DNA of 64,000 nucleotides, from NCBI GenBank assembly GCA_025964575.1, contig JAOPYO010000035.1, forward strand, positions 1 through 64,000, read 5' to 3'. Below the pieces are notes generated by a model that was not told where the DNA came from, searched no databases, and saw only the letters and a list, made by a program, of their open reading frames with translations. A program made the translations under genes and the position numbers. Of this stretch, positions 1 through 9,186 are shown piece by piece. The first letter of the stretch is position 1. The number at the start of each line of letters is the position of its first letter. The stretch is from Actinomycetes bacterium. GTDB lineage: Bacteria > Actinomycetota > Actinomycetes > Streptosporangiales > Streptosporangiaceae.

Positions 1-40
1 TGGCGTTACCACGACGGGACGAGGTCCGCTGCGAAGCCGG

Positions 41-1027
41 TCAGAGGGCGGCCGCGCCCATGGGGACCGAAACCCCGGCGGCGGCGACCGCAGGGTGCTC
101 CTCGGTCGCGGCACGCTGGGCGATGAACGCTCCGGCCAGCACGATCGCGCCGCCCGCGAGCTGGACGGCGGTGAGGCTCTCGCCCAGCACCGCCCAGGCG
201 ATCAGTGTGGCGAAGACCGCCTCGGCGTAGCAGATGGCCCCGGCCACCGGGGCGGACAGCCGCTGCACCGCCGCCACTCCGGCGAGATAGGCGATCACGG
301 TGCTGACCAGGGTCAGCCAGCCGGCCAGCACCCAGGCCGGGGCGGAGTGACCACCGAGGTCGACGGTCGTGGCCAGGGCGTGCCAGGGGATCGCCCACGG
401 CGCGGCCAGGGCGGTCAGCACGATCGTGCCGACCACGCTGCCGGCCGCCGTCATCACCAGCGGGTCGACCGCTCCGGTGAGCCCCTCGACCAGCAAGAAG
501 TAGGTGGCCTGGCAGGCGGCCGCACCGAGACCGGCGAGCAGCCCCACGGCGTCCAGCCGCAGCCCCGACCAGATCTGGACGACGCAGGCCAGCCCGGCCA
601 CGGCCACGGCGACACCGAGCACCGCGGTCCGGTGAACCGGCGTCCTGCGCACCAACCGGATCCACAGGAGCACCAGCACCGGGCCGGTGAACTCCAGCAG
701 AATGGCGATCCCGACCGGCAGCCGGGACGCCGCCACGAAGTAGAGCGCCTGACAGCCCGCGACCCCGGCGACCCCGTATCCGATCAACTGGGAGAGGAAC
801 GGCCGGGCCGCGCGCAGCCGCGTCGTGCCCCGCAACGCCACCACCAGCGGCACCAGCACCAAGGCGGACCCCGCGATTCGCAGCCAGACGGCCTGCAGCG
901 GGCTGAATCCGACGCCTATCAGCGCCTTCCCGATCGGGCCGGACCCACCGAAGCACAGCGACGACAGGATCGCCAGCCCGATGCCCCACGTCCTGGTCCG
1001 GGACACGTTCCCGTCACCCATACCCAC
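41..1027 (-). CDS. EamA/DMT-family transporter (RhaT-like permease)
   Basis: Long ORF with about 10 hydrophobic segments and duplicated EamA-like halves (LEFTGPVLVLLW..., AVLGESLTAVQLAGGAIVLAG). Confidence 0.85.
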   Translation of the reverse strand: MGMGDGNVSRTRTWGIGLAILSSLCFGGSGPIGKALIGVGFSPLQAVWLRIAGSALVLVPLVVALRGTTRLRAARPFLSQLIGYGVAGVAGCQALYFVAASRLPVGIAILLEFTGPVLVLLWIRLVRRTPVHRTAVLGVAVAVAGLACVVQIWSGLRLDAVGLLAGLGAAACQATYFLLVEGLTGAVDPLVMTAAGSVVGTIVLTALAAPWAIPWHALATTVDLGGHSAPAWVLAGWLTLVSTVIAYLAGVAAVQRLSAPVAGAICYAEAVFATLIAWAVLGESLTAVQLAGGAIVLAGAFIAQRAATEEHPAVAAAGVSVPMGAAAL

Positions 1028-1149
1028 TCCTGACCGTCACCCAGATCAGGAGTGTAGGCCACTGACACTCATGACAACCGAGGGGGTGCGGGACCGGAAC
1101 ACCGGCGGACACGCCGGGCGATTCGCCCGGGCCGACTACCATTCGCTGG

Positions 1150-4100
1150 GTGAACTGGCAGGCAGCCGGGGCCGGCACAGACCCCTTCAGTAAGGCAGAG
1201 GACGAGGTCCGGGCGATGGCGGCGTCGCCATGGTGGCGCGCCGCCGCCCCCCACCAGCATGCGGAGGCGATCACCTCGCGCATGCTGTCGGGCGGCGCGG
1301 AATGGTGGCTGTTCGGCGCGTGGGGACGTTGGTACCGCTGCGGGCTCGACGGCAACTGGCACGCATGCCCGCCCCCGGCCGACCCCGCCGCTCGCAAGGC
1401 GGCCATGACCGCGCGTCCCGGCGCGGGCAACCCGCCGGTGGCGCCCGCGCTCATCCCGACCGGCCCTGACCTCGCCGCCGGCCGCGTCGCCTCGGCCGGG
1501 TTCCTAGGCGACGCCCCCGCCACCACCCTCGTGGCCCGCCTCCAGCAGTCCCTGATCAACGCCCTGTCGGTCAACCCGGCCCAGTTCACACTGCAGGACG
1601 GCTCATTCCAACCGGGCACCCCCAGCACGCTGGCCGCGGCCTGGGGTGCGCTGCTGTGGTGCGCCGGTTCCCCGGTCCTCCTGGACCAGCACCCGCTGAT
1701 CGAACTGTTCGTCCCCTATCTGACCGTGCCCGCTTCCCAGCTGCGCTGGATGGTGCCACCCGACCTGGCCCGCCTGTCCGCCTACTACTCCGGACGGCTG
1801 CTCGCCGGCGACGCGGTCGGCGCCTCCTACACGGCCAGGGTCATGGGCGAGGTCGCCCACGGACTGCGCGACGACCCCCGCTTCCGCCCCGCCGCCGACG
1901 CCCTGACCGCCATCACCGGCACCACCGTCCGGATGGTCCAGAACGACATGGCCACCGCACGATACGGGCCCGCCGCGATCACTCAGGAATGGCAGCGCCG
2001 CTGTCCCGCCGAGCACGCCATTCCGATCCTGCAGGAGATCGCGCCCGGCGAATACCTGCGGCTGGCCTTCTACGACCTGACCCAGATCGTCGCCGGCCTG
2101 CACGGACGCGCCGGCACCCCCACCGACGCACGGCGCGCGGGGGCAGCGGTGCTCGCAGCGGACCTGCAGGGCACCCCGAATGTCCTGCCCGCCGTGCTGC
2201 CCTGGCTGGACCCCGACAGTGCCCGCACCGTGCAGGAGGTCCTGGCCCAGCCGTCCCATCCGCTGCGGGAACTGTGGCCGCGCGAGGGCAGGCTGCCCGA
2301 CGCCCTGCGCACCGACGACGTCGAGCAGCTCCGATCGCTCCTGGCCACCTCCTACGCGCTGGCCCTCAGCTGGTGCCGGCTGGCCCGCCTCAACCCACCG
2401 GTTCCTGGTTTCGCGGTGCCGGCCGCGGCGGCCGCCGAACTCACCAGCCCGACCCTGCAGGTCCCCAAGGCCACCGGCGAGCTGACCCCCTGGCAGATCA
2501 TCGACGCCGCCCGCGCGCACCTCGCGGCCGAGCGGGCCACGCAGGCGCCCGCCGCCCCGGACTCCCCCGGAACCGCGGAACCACCGAGCACGCAGGCCGC
2601 ACCGCCCGACGTCGGCGGCCCGGACGACTCACCGGCACTGGCCGCATTCGGCCAGGAAGCCGGCCCACCGGAGCCGCCCTTCGCGGGATCACGGCCGCCG
2701 AACGCCGGCCCGGTACAGACCCAGGCCGCACCGCCCGACTTCGACGACGAACCGTTCGGCCACCCGCCACCCCCGTTCGTCGACCTGCCGCCCGCACCTC
2801 CCGGTCCGCCGGGCCCGCCCATGGCCGCGCAGGGGCCGGGCGCATCCTCGCTCTGGTCGGAGCCGCCCGCGATCGGTGACGCCGCCTACCCCGGCCCGCC
2901 CCCGTACCTTCCACCGGTCTCCGACCTGCCGCCGCCCGCCTGGCCGCCGGCCTCGCCCGCCGATCCCGCCCCGCCCCCCGCGCACGCGTCCGGACCCGCG
3001 CAGAGCGCGACCGGGCGGCCGATCGCCGAGGCCTACGGCACCAGGTTCCTGTGCGGCCCCGACGACGTCGGCCAGGTGCTCACCGAGGTCCGCCGGCGCG
3101 GCCAGTGGGCCAAGCGGCTGCGCGGCCAGGAGATGTCCAGCGCCTCCGCGCCGGCCCTGCTGCTCATCGGGGCACCCTCCACAGGCCAGCGCCGCCTCTC
3201 CCGCATGGTCAGCCGGGCCCTCGCTGAGGCCGAGGTCAGTAGCGGTGAGGTTCGCGGCCTCGACACCCGCGAACTGCACGAACGAGGCCCCGATGGGGTC
3301 CGCGGCGTCCTCGACGAGAACGCCGGCCACACCCTGCTGCTCGAGGGCCTGGACACGCTGATCCTGGACTCCCCGCAGGGCCCGGCGTTCGCGGCCGCCT
3401 TCTACCGCGCCCGCGCCGAGGGCGTCAGCGACACCACGCTCGTGGCCACCTGCGGCCCGGACCGGCTGGCCCAGCTGTCCGCCGCCCACCCTGAGCTGGT
3501 CACCGACTTCCGGGCCGTACGGCTGCCGGATCTCACCGACCCCACGGCCCGGACCGCGCTGCTGGAAGTGCTGGCCGCGGAGCGGCAGCTGAGCCTGTCC
3601 CCGGCCGCCTGGGACGTGGCCCGCCGGGACCTGAACCGGATCCGCGGCCGCGGCCGGCTCACCGGCGCCCGCGTCGTTGAGGCGTATCTGGACCGTGCCG
3701 CCACCCACCACCTGGGCCAGGCCGACCAGACCCAGATGCTCGGCAGTGGCCTCATGCTGAACCCGCCGGACTTCGAGGGAGTCGCCGAAGAGCTCGAACC
3801 CACACTGCGCGACCTCAAGGACGTCACCGCCTACCGCGATGAGCTCCGCTCCCTCGCCGGGCTGAGCGGTGTCAAGGAGACGATTGAACGCATGGTCGCC
3901 GAAGCTCAGGTCGCCGCCGCCCGCCGCAGCGCCGGACTGCCCGTCGGTGACTCCACCCGCCACCTTGCCTTCGCCGGCAACCCCGGCAGCGGGAAGACGA
4001 CCGTCGCCCGGCTCCTCGGCCAGATGTACGCCGCGATCGGCCTCCTCGACTCCGGCCACGTCGTCGAATGCACCCCCGCCGAACTGGTCGCCTCCGGCGA

Positions 4101-4602
4101 CCCCGCCGCCACCGTCCGCGGCAAGGCCGCCGAGGCCCTCGGCGGGATCCTCGTCATCGACCGGGCCGCCGCGCTGGGTGAGCCCGGCACGGGTGCAGCC
4201 CTCGGCGAACTGGTGAAGGTCATGGACGAGCGGCGCGACCAGCTCGTCGTGATCTTCTCCGGCCGGCCGGCGGAACTGCAGCACATCATCAACGCCGTCC
4301 CCGCGCTGTCCCGCCGCATCGGTGAAGCCCTCCTCTTCCCCGACCCCACCGACCAGGAACTGGTGGCTATGTTCCGCGCCGGCGCGGAACAGCAGCAGTA
4401 CGTCCTGGACCAGGAACTCCTGGTCATCCTGCCGGAACGGCTACGCGCCCTGCGGCAGCGTCCCGACTTCGCGGCCGGCAGGTCGGTGCGCCGCCTGTTC
4501 GACGACACGGTCGCTCAACAGTCACTGCGGATAGTCCGGGACGGCCGCACCATGTCCGCCGACCAGCTCACCCGCCTCACCGCGGAAGACCTCCCCCAAT
4601 GA
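1150..4602 (+). CDS. Large tandem AAA+ family protein (CbxX/CfxQ-like C-terminal module, Pro-rich linker, uncharacterised N-terminal domain)
   Basis: 1150-aa ORF; C-terminal P-loop GNPGSGKTT, preceding degenerate ATPase-like module (GAPSTGQR), long Pro-rich linker. Confidence 0.85.
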   Translation: MNWQAAGAGTDPFSKAEDEVRAMAASPWWRAAAPHQHAEAITSRMLSGGAEWWLFGAWGRWYRCGLDGNWHACPPPADPAARKAAMTARPGAGNPPVAPALIPTGPDLAAGRVASAGFLGDAPATTLVARLQQSLINALSVNPAQFTLQDGSFQPGTPSTLAAAWGALLWCAGSPVLLDQHPLIELFVPYLTVPASQLRWMVPPDLARLSAYYSGRLLAGDAVGASYTARVMGEVAHGLRDDPRFRPAADALTAITGTTVRMVQNDMATARYGPAAITQEWQRRCPAEHAIPILQEIAPGEYLRLAFYDLTQIVAGLHGRAGTPTDARRAGAAVLAADLQGTPNVLPAVLPWLDPDSARTVQEVLAQPSHPLRELWPREGRLPDALRTDDVEQLRSLLATSYALALSWCRLARLNPPVPGFAVPAAAAAELTSPTLQVPKATGELTPWQIIDAARAHLAAERATQAPAAPDSPGTAEPPSTQAAPPDVGGPDDSPALAAFGQEAGPPEPPFAGSRPPNAGPVQTQAAPPDFDDEPFGHPPPPFVDLPPAPPGPPGPPMAAQGPGASSLWSEPPAIGDAAYPGPPPYLPPVSDLPPPAWPPASPADPAPPPAHASGPAQSATGRPIAEAYGTRFLCGPDDVGQVLTEVRRRGQWAKRLRGQEMSSASAPALLLIGAPSTGQRRLSRMVSRALAEAEVSSGEVRGLDTRELHERGPDGVRGVLDENAGHTLLLEGLDTLILDSPQGPAFAAAFYRARAEGVSDTTLVATCGPDRLAQLSAAHPELVTDFRAVRLPDLTDPTARTALLEVLAAERQLSLSPAAWDVARRDLNRIRGRGRLTGARVVEAYLDRAATHHLGQADQTQMLGSGLMLNPPDFEGVAEELEPTLRDLKDVTAYRDELRSLAGLSGVKETIERMVAEAQVAAARRSAGLPVGDSTRHLAFAGNPGSGKTTVARLLGQMYAAIGLLDSGHVVECTPAELVASGDPAATVRGKAAEALGGILVIDRAAALGEPGTGAALGELVKVMDERRDQLVVIFSGRPAELQHIINAVPALSRRIGEALLFPDPTDQELVAMFRAGAEQQQYVLDQELLVILPERLRALRQRPDFAAGRSVRRLFDDTVAQQSLRIVRDGRTMSADQLTRLTAEDLPQ

Positions 4603-4641
4603 CACCTACGAATCGGGGGTGTCGCGGGTCAGGATGGGAGG

Positions 4642-5772
4642 GTGACCCGCTCTGAACGGCTGATCGCGCTCGTGGCCGAACTGCGGGCCGCCGCGCCCGC
4701 GGAGGTACCGACCCGGGTGCTCGCCGAGAGGCTGCAGGTCAGCGAGCGAACCGTGCAACGGGATCTGGCCGCCCTGGCCCATGACGGCCTCCCCCTGCGG
4801 ATGTCCCGCGGCGGCTGCGCCATCGGCGCCGACCCTCCCTGGCGGGCCGTCACCGGCACCGCTTCACTCGCCCGGCCGGTCCGCGACACCATCACCGACG
4901 CCGTACGGGCCCGGCGCGTCGTCCGCATCGCGTACGCCGACCAGGCCGGTGAGCGCACCCGCCGCGACGTCGAGGCGCACGGCCTGGTCATCGCTCCCTA
5001 CGGCGAGTACCTCGTCGGCTGGTGCCGGCTCCGCCAGGGACCCCGGCTGTTCCGTCTCGACCGGATCGGCGCCGCCTACCTGACCGGCAACGATGCCGGA
5101 CTGCGCGACCTGGACGAACTGCTGGCCACCCTGCGGGTCCCGGCGCCACGCCGGCCCACCGAGGACGGGCCGCCCTCGGGCACCCCGGAGCGGGCGCGGG
5201 CCTGGACCTTGGACCGCATCGAGCACGTACGATTGCGGCTGGCCGAGGCCGCCACCGAGGCCCGTACGACGGGTGAGGGCATCGCGGATCTGCGGGCCGT
5301 TCTCGGCCACCTCGCCGAGTGGAGCCGATGGCAGGTCGGTGCGCTGCGGGCCATCGCCACCGGTGAGGACCTGGTCTTCGACGGGCGCCGGCCCCCGTTC
5401 CCCCCGGAGTTCGACCGCGACCTCCCCTACGCCCGCCGGGAGCGGATGATTCAGGACGCGATGGCGGTCCGGTCGTTCGGGGAGGTGGCGCGTGATCTCG
5501 ACGATGTGCTGCACGGTGTGGCCCACTGGGCCGCGGACTGCGCCGACGCACTGTGGCGGGACACTCTGCCCGAGCCCGGCCGGCCAGGAGAGCAGCGGCC
5601 GCTGGCGGACCTGGTGGCCGGTTGGTGGAGTCCGTTGTCCCACATCGAATGGCATCTGGACCGGCTGACCGACGACCCGGGAACCACCCTGGCGTTCGGC
5701 CACGGCCTCGAAGACGACGAGGACGCGGGACCGGCCGGACGGCTGGTCGAACGCTGCCCGCTCCGCCTCTAG
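4642..5772 (+). CDS. HTH-WYL transcriptional regulator fused to a DinB-like C-terminal domain
   Basis: N-terminal HTH (TRVLAERLQVSERTVQRDLAALAHDGLPL), WYL-like middle (VRIAYADQAGERTRRDVEAHGLVIAPYGEYLVGWCRL), DinB-like helical C-terminus (LGHLAEWSRWQVGALRAIATGEDL); GTG start. Confidence 0.75.
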   Translation: MTRSERLIALVAELRAAAPAEVPTRVLAERLQVSERTVQRDLAALAHDGLPLRMSRGGCAIGADPPWRAVTGTASLARPVRDTITDAVRARRVVRIAYADQAGERTRRDVEAHGLVIAPYGEYLVGWCRLRQGPRLFRLDRIGAAYLTGNDAGLRDLDELLATLRVPAPRRPTEDGPPSGTPERARAWTLDRIEHVRLRLAEAATEARTTGEGIADLRAVLGHLAEWSRWQVGALRAIATGEDLVFDGRRPPFPPEFDRDLPYARRERMIQDAMAVRSFGEVARDLDDVLHGVAHWAADCADALWRDTLPEPGRPGEQRPLADLVAGWWSPLSHIEWHLDRLTDDPGTTLAFGHGLEDDEDAGPAGRLVERCPLRL

Positions 5773-5781
5773 GAGGCTGCC

Positions 5782-6258
5782 CTAAGCGCGCGCCCCTTCA
5801 AAACCACTGTCGAAGCCACCGTTGGGGTCGTCGCGGGGGGCCAGCGGGCGGGTGAACCACAGGGTCTTGCCGACGATCTCCGGCCGCACCCCGAACTCCG
5901 CGGCCAGTGCCGCCACCAGCCACAGCCCCCGGCCGGCCTCGGCCTCCAGTCCCGACTCACGGACCCGGGGCGCCCCGGTGCTGTCGTCACCGACCTCGCC
6001 GACCAGCTGTGCCCCGTCGAGGCGCAGCAGCAGCCGCACCGGTCCGTGGCCGTGCACGACGGCGTTGGTGACCAATTCGTCGATCATGAGCACGACCTCA
6101 TCGGTGTCGCTGGGGTCGGTCACCCCCCAATCGAGGAGGGTCTCGCGGGTGAGCACACGCGCCTGCGCGGCGGCGCGCACCTCGGCGGGCAGATCCCAGG
6201 AGGCGACGCGTGCCCCGTTGTGCATCCGCCCGCTCGCTCCGAGCCGTCGTACGGTCAA
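5782..6258 (-). CDS. ATP-binding protein, HATPase_c (RsbW/anti-sigma kinase-like)
   Basis: MIDELVTNAVVHGHGPVRLLLRL N-box and ESGLEAEAGRGLWLVAALAAEFGV G-box. Confidence 0.85.
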   Translation of the reverse strand: MTVRRLGASGRMHNGARVASWDLPAEVRAAAQARVLTRETLLDWGVTDPSDTDEVVLMIDELVTNAVVHGHGPVRLLLRLDGAQLVGEVGDDSTGAPRVRESGLEAEAGRGLWLVAALAAEFGVRPEIVGKTLWFTRPLAPRDDPNGGFDSGFEGARA

Positions 6259-6593
6259 TTCCCCGACTCCTCACACTCACCGGCCGCCGAGCCAGTGCCC
6301 TCGCCCAGACATGTTCCCGGCGTGAGCCGGAGATAGCGCAGCGCGGCAATCTCTGGCGCTAACGCCAGACCCGTGTCCGAAGCCGGACACAACGCTGGCG
6401 CGCTCTCGTCGCCGTACCGCCGGTGGGGCAACACCTCAGGTCATGGCGTACCGGGTTTCCCATCACAATCAGGACGTCTCGGACATCGATACGGAGCACC
6501 GGGGGGATCCTGAACGTGGCCTCCAGGACACCCTGGAGCGCCGCGCGCCCGTCGCCCGAGCGCGTCGCGGAATACCCGGTCCCCGGATGCGGT

Positions 6594-6770
6594 TAGGATG
6601 GGTGATGCCGGTGTGGCATGTGTCCCCCGGGCCGTAACACCCGCCTTCGCGGAATACCGTTCGGCTTCGGCCGAGGCAGGAGCCGTGTTGTGCCTTTCGC
6701 CGAGGAGGCGACCACCACACCGGCTCAGGCGTCACGCCCCGGTGAGAGATGATCTCACCGGGGCGTTCGT
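6594..6770 (+). ncRNA. Candidate intergenic structured RNA with strong 3' hairpin
   Basis: TAGGAT -10-like hexamer (6594-6599), closing stem 6607-6616/6715-6724 (gccggtgtgg/ccacaccggc), inner stem 6633-6640/6685-6692, cUUCGg hairpin at 6660-6675, terminator-like hairpin 6734-6766. Confidence 0.4.
6734..6767. terminator. Strong hairpin, probable bidirectional terminator
   Basis: acgccccggtgaga-gatga-tctcaccggggcgt, 14-bp perfect stem, 3' of the DUF3040 gene. Confidence 0.65.
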
Positions 6771-6795
6771 CTTCTCCAGGGCTGCTTCTCCGTGG

Positions 6796-6999
6796 CTACG
6801 ACATCGCGACGGCCACGGCCGTCGCGATCGCTGCGGCGATCACGAGCACCGCGACCACCGAGGCCACGATGATCCTGATCCGCCGTCGCTGACGCGTCCG
6901 GCCCAAGGTCGACAACCGATCCGCGAGTCTCGGGTCTTCCTCACTGAGCCGAGATGCGATCTCAGACAGGAGTCGCTGCTCTTCGATCGAGAGCGCCAT
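6796..6999 (-). CDS. DUF3040 domain-containing small membrane protein
   Basis: MALSIEEQRLLSEIASRLSEEDPRLADRLS... followed by one TM helix; SD ggagg upstream of the internal ATG at 6999. Confidence 0.75.
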   Translation of the reverse strand: MALSIEEQRLLSEIASRLSEEDPRLADRLSTLGRTRQRRRIRIIVASVVAVLVIAAAIATAVAVAMS

Positions 7000-7052
7000 G
7001 CCAGCACCTCCGGGGGTAACACTGCGCTCTTTCTTCCCCGAGAGGAAGATCA

Positions 7053-8648
7053 TTATCCCCGTTGGGCGACAACAGTCGCACCCCGTGCGGGCGGACTCTC
7101 GTGGTGCAGCCTGTCCAGCGCCGTCACGTAGTAGGTGTAGGTCGTGCCGGGCTTCACCGTGGGGTCGGAGATCGCCGTGCCGCGCACGGTGACGAGCAGG
7201 CTCTTCGGATCGACCGGAGCGCATCCCGCGCCCTTGCCGGCCACCCGGTAGACGGCGTACGACGTCGCATCCGACCCCTGCCACTGGACCTTGACCGACG
7301 TGCCGCCGGGGGCCGCCTTGACACCGGCCGCCGGGGACGGAGCCGACCCACCGCGTCCCGGGATCACCGGGATGATCGCTGGCCGCTGGTAGTGCTCCTT
7401 CCGCACCAGGGTGGCGAAGCCGCCCTTGTTGTGCACGAGATCCCGGGCGCTGAAGAACACATCACCTCGCACCGCCGGATAGTGGGCGTCGACGGCCAGG
7501 TGCCGGGACAGTTCGGCGGGCTTCCTCCAGGTCGGGTCCTCGCCGACCCGGTAGGCGGCCTGCCCGATCGACAGTTGCACGCCGGTGCCGGCCACCTGCC
7601 GCGACCACCACTCGACCAGAGTCCGGTAGTCGGCTCGCGGGTCTCCGATCGGCCAGTACAGCTGCGGGGTGACGTAGTCCAGCCAGCCCTTCTTCACCCA
7701 CATGCGGGTGTCGGCATAGACGTCGTCATAGCTCTGCAGCGCCTTGGTCTTCGACCCGTTCGGGTCGCTGCTGCTATTCCGCCACACCCCGAACGGGCTG
7801 ATCCCGAACTTCATCCACGGCTTGGCCTGGTGGATCTGGCTGGACAGGCCCTGCACCAGCACGTCGACGTTGTGCCGCCGCCATGCCGCCACGCTGGAGA
7901 AACCCCTCCCGTAGGCCTTGAAGGTGGCCTTGTCCGGGAAGTCGCTGCCCAAGGGATAGGGATAGAAATAGTCGTCGAAGTGCACGCCGTCGATGTCGTA
8001 TCGCTTGACGACGTCCAGGACGACCTTGCTCGCCAGGTCCCGCACCTGCGGGAGACCCGGGTCGTACCAGAGATTATCCCCGTACTTCGGCGCCCAGCCG
8101 GGGTGCTGCCGTGCCGGATGGTTGGCCGCGAGCTTCTTGCGGTCGGTGCCCATGCTCGCCCGGTACGGGTTGAACCAGGCATGGAACTCCAGGTCCCGAT
8201 CGTGCGCCTCCTTGATCAGGAACTGCAGCACGTCATAGCCCGGGTCCTTGCCCTGGGTGCCCGTCAGCCACTGCGACCAGGGCTCGTACGGCGACCGGTA
8301 GAACGCGTCACCGGCCGGTCGCACCTGGAAGAACACCGCGTTAAGGTTCAGCGCCTTGGCGGTGTCGAGCAGACGGCGGTATTCGGCCTTCTGCTTGTCC
8401 GCCGAGGCGCTCGGGTCGGACGGCCAGTCCGTGCCCTGGACGGTGGCGATCCACATCCCCCGCAGCTGGCGGGCCGGCGAGTCGCCGGGTGCCCGGACGG
8501 CCGGACATTCGCCCTTCCCGCCTCGCGCGGCCGCTCCCTGCGGGTCTGCTGCCGCCGGCGGTTCGACGGAATTCGAACACCCACCGCAGGCCGTGAGTGT
8601 GCTGAGCGCGACCACTGCCGCCGCGGTCCCCCGTAGTCCTCTGCGCAT
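7053..8648 (-). CDS. Lipoprotein glycoside hydrolase-like (GHL10/DUF187, YngK-type) with C-terminal FN3-like region
   Basis: Lipobox LTACGG; RGMWIATVQGTDWPSDPSAS...NLNAVFFQVRPAGDAFY...YDIDGVHFDDYFYPYP. Confidence 0.9.
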   Translation of the reverse strand: MRRGLRGTAAAVVALSTLTACGGCSNSVEPPAAADPQGAAARGGKGECPAVRAPGDSPARQLRGMWIATVQGTDWPSDPSASADKQKAEYRRLLDTAKALNLNAVFFQVRPAGDAFYRSPYEPWSQWLTGTQGKDPGYDVLQFLIKEAHDRDLEFHAWFNPYRASMGTDRKKLAANHPARQHPGWAPKYGDNLWYDPGLPQVRDLASKVVLDVVKRYDIDGVHFDDYFYPYPLGSDFPDKATFKAYGRGFSSVAAWRRHNVDVLVQGLSSQIHQAKPWMKFGISPFGVWRNSSSDPNGSKTKALQSYDDVYADTRMWVKKGWLDYVTPQLYWPIGDPRADYRTLVEWWSRQVAGTGVQLSIGQAAYRVGEDPTWRKPAELSRHLAVDAHYPAVRGDVFFSARDLVHNKGGFATLVRKEHYQRPAIIPVIPGRGGSAPSPAAGVKAAPGGTSVKVQWQGSDATSYAVYRVAGKGAGCAPVDPKSLLVTVRGTAISDPTVKPGTTYTYYVTALDRLHHESPPARGATVVAQRG

Positions 8649-8776
8649 CCCGCCCCCTGGTTACGTGAAAGGGCATTCTGTCGGACGAACGAGTCTACGT
8701 GCGTGATTAGTGGTGTAATCGCTAAGCTGCCACCCCACCGAAGGTGAGCAATCTACAGCTAAACGGAGAAATACCC

Positions 8777-9184
8777 ATGAGCTACGGCAACCCACCAGGT
8801 TATGGCGGCGGCTACGGACAGCAGCCCCCTCCCGGCGGCGGCTACGGCGGCGGTGGCGGGTACGGGCAGCAGCCGCAAGGCGGTGGCGGATACCAGACTC
8901 CCCCGCCCAACCACCTCGTCTGGGCGATCATCACGCTCTTCTGCTGCCAGATCCTGGGCATCGTCTCGGTCATCTTCGCCGCCCAGGTCAACGGGAAGTT
9001 CCAGCAGGGCGACTACGCCGGAGCCGTGGACTCCTCGAACAAGGCGAAGACGTTCGCGATGATCGGCACCATCCTCGGCGTGGTACAGGTGATCGGCATC
9101 ATCATCTACTTCGTCATCATCGGGGTGGCGGTGTCGAACACCCCGGGCTACACCATCCCGAGCTACACCCCCTACTCCCCCTGA
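8777..9184 (+). CDS. CD225/dispanin-family membrane protein with Gly/Tyr/Gln-rich N-terminus
   Basis: NHLVWAIITLFCCQILGIVSVIFAAQVNGKFQQGDYAGAVDSSNKAK typical CD225 motif. Confidence 0.85.
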   Translation: MSYGNPPGYGGGYGQQPPPGGGYGGGGGYGQQPQGGGGYQTPPPNHLVWAIITLFCCQILGIVSVIFAAQVNGKFQQGDYAGAVDSSNKAKTFAMIGTILGVVQVIGIIIYFVIIGVAVSNTPGYTIPSYTPYSP

Positions 9185-9186
9185 GT

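Noticed and set aside
6443-6735. Small ORFs (6443..6637 +, 6469..6735 -) in the ncRNA candidate region
   Set aside because: No SD, no recognisable protein composition; RNA structure and terminator explain the interval better.
7062-8636. 524-aa plus-strand ORF opposite the GHL10 gene
   Set aside because: Shadow ORF; the lipoprotein hydrolase on the minus strand has clear motifs.
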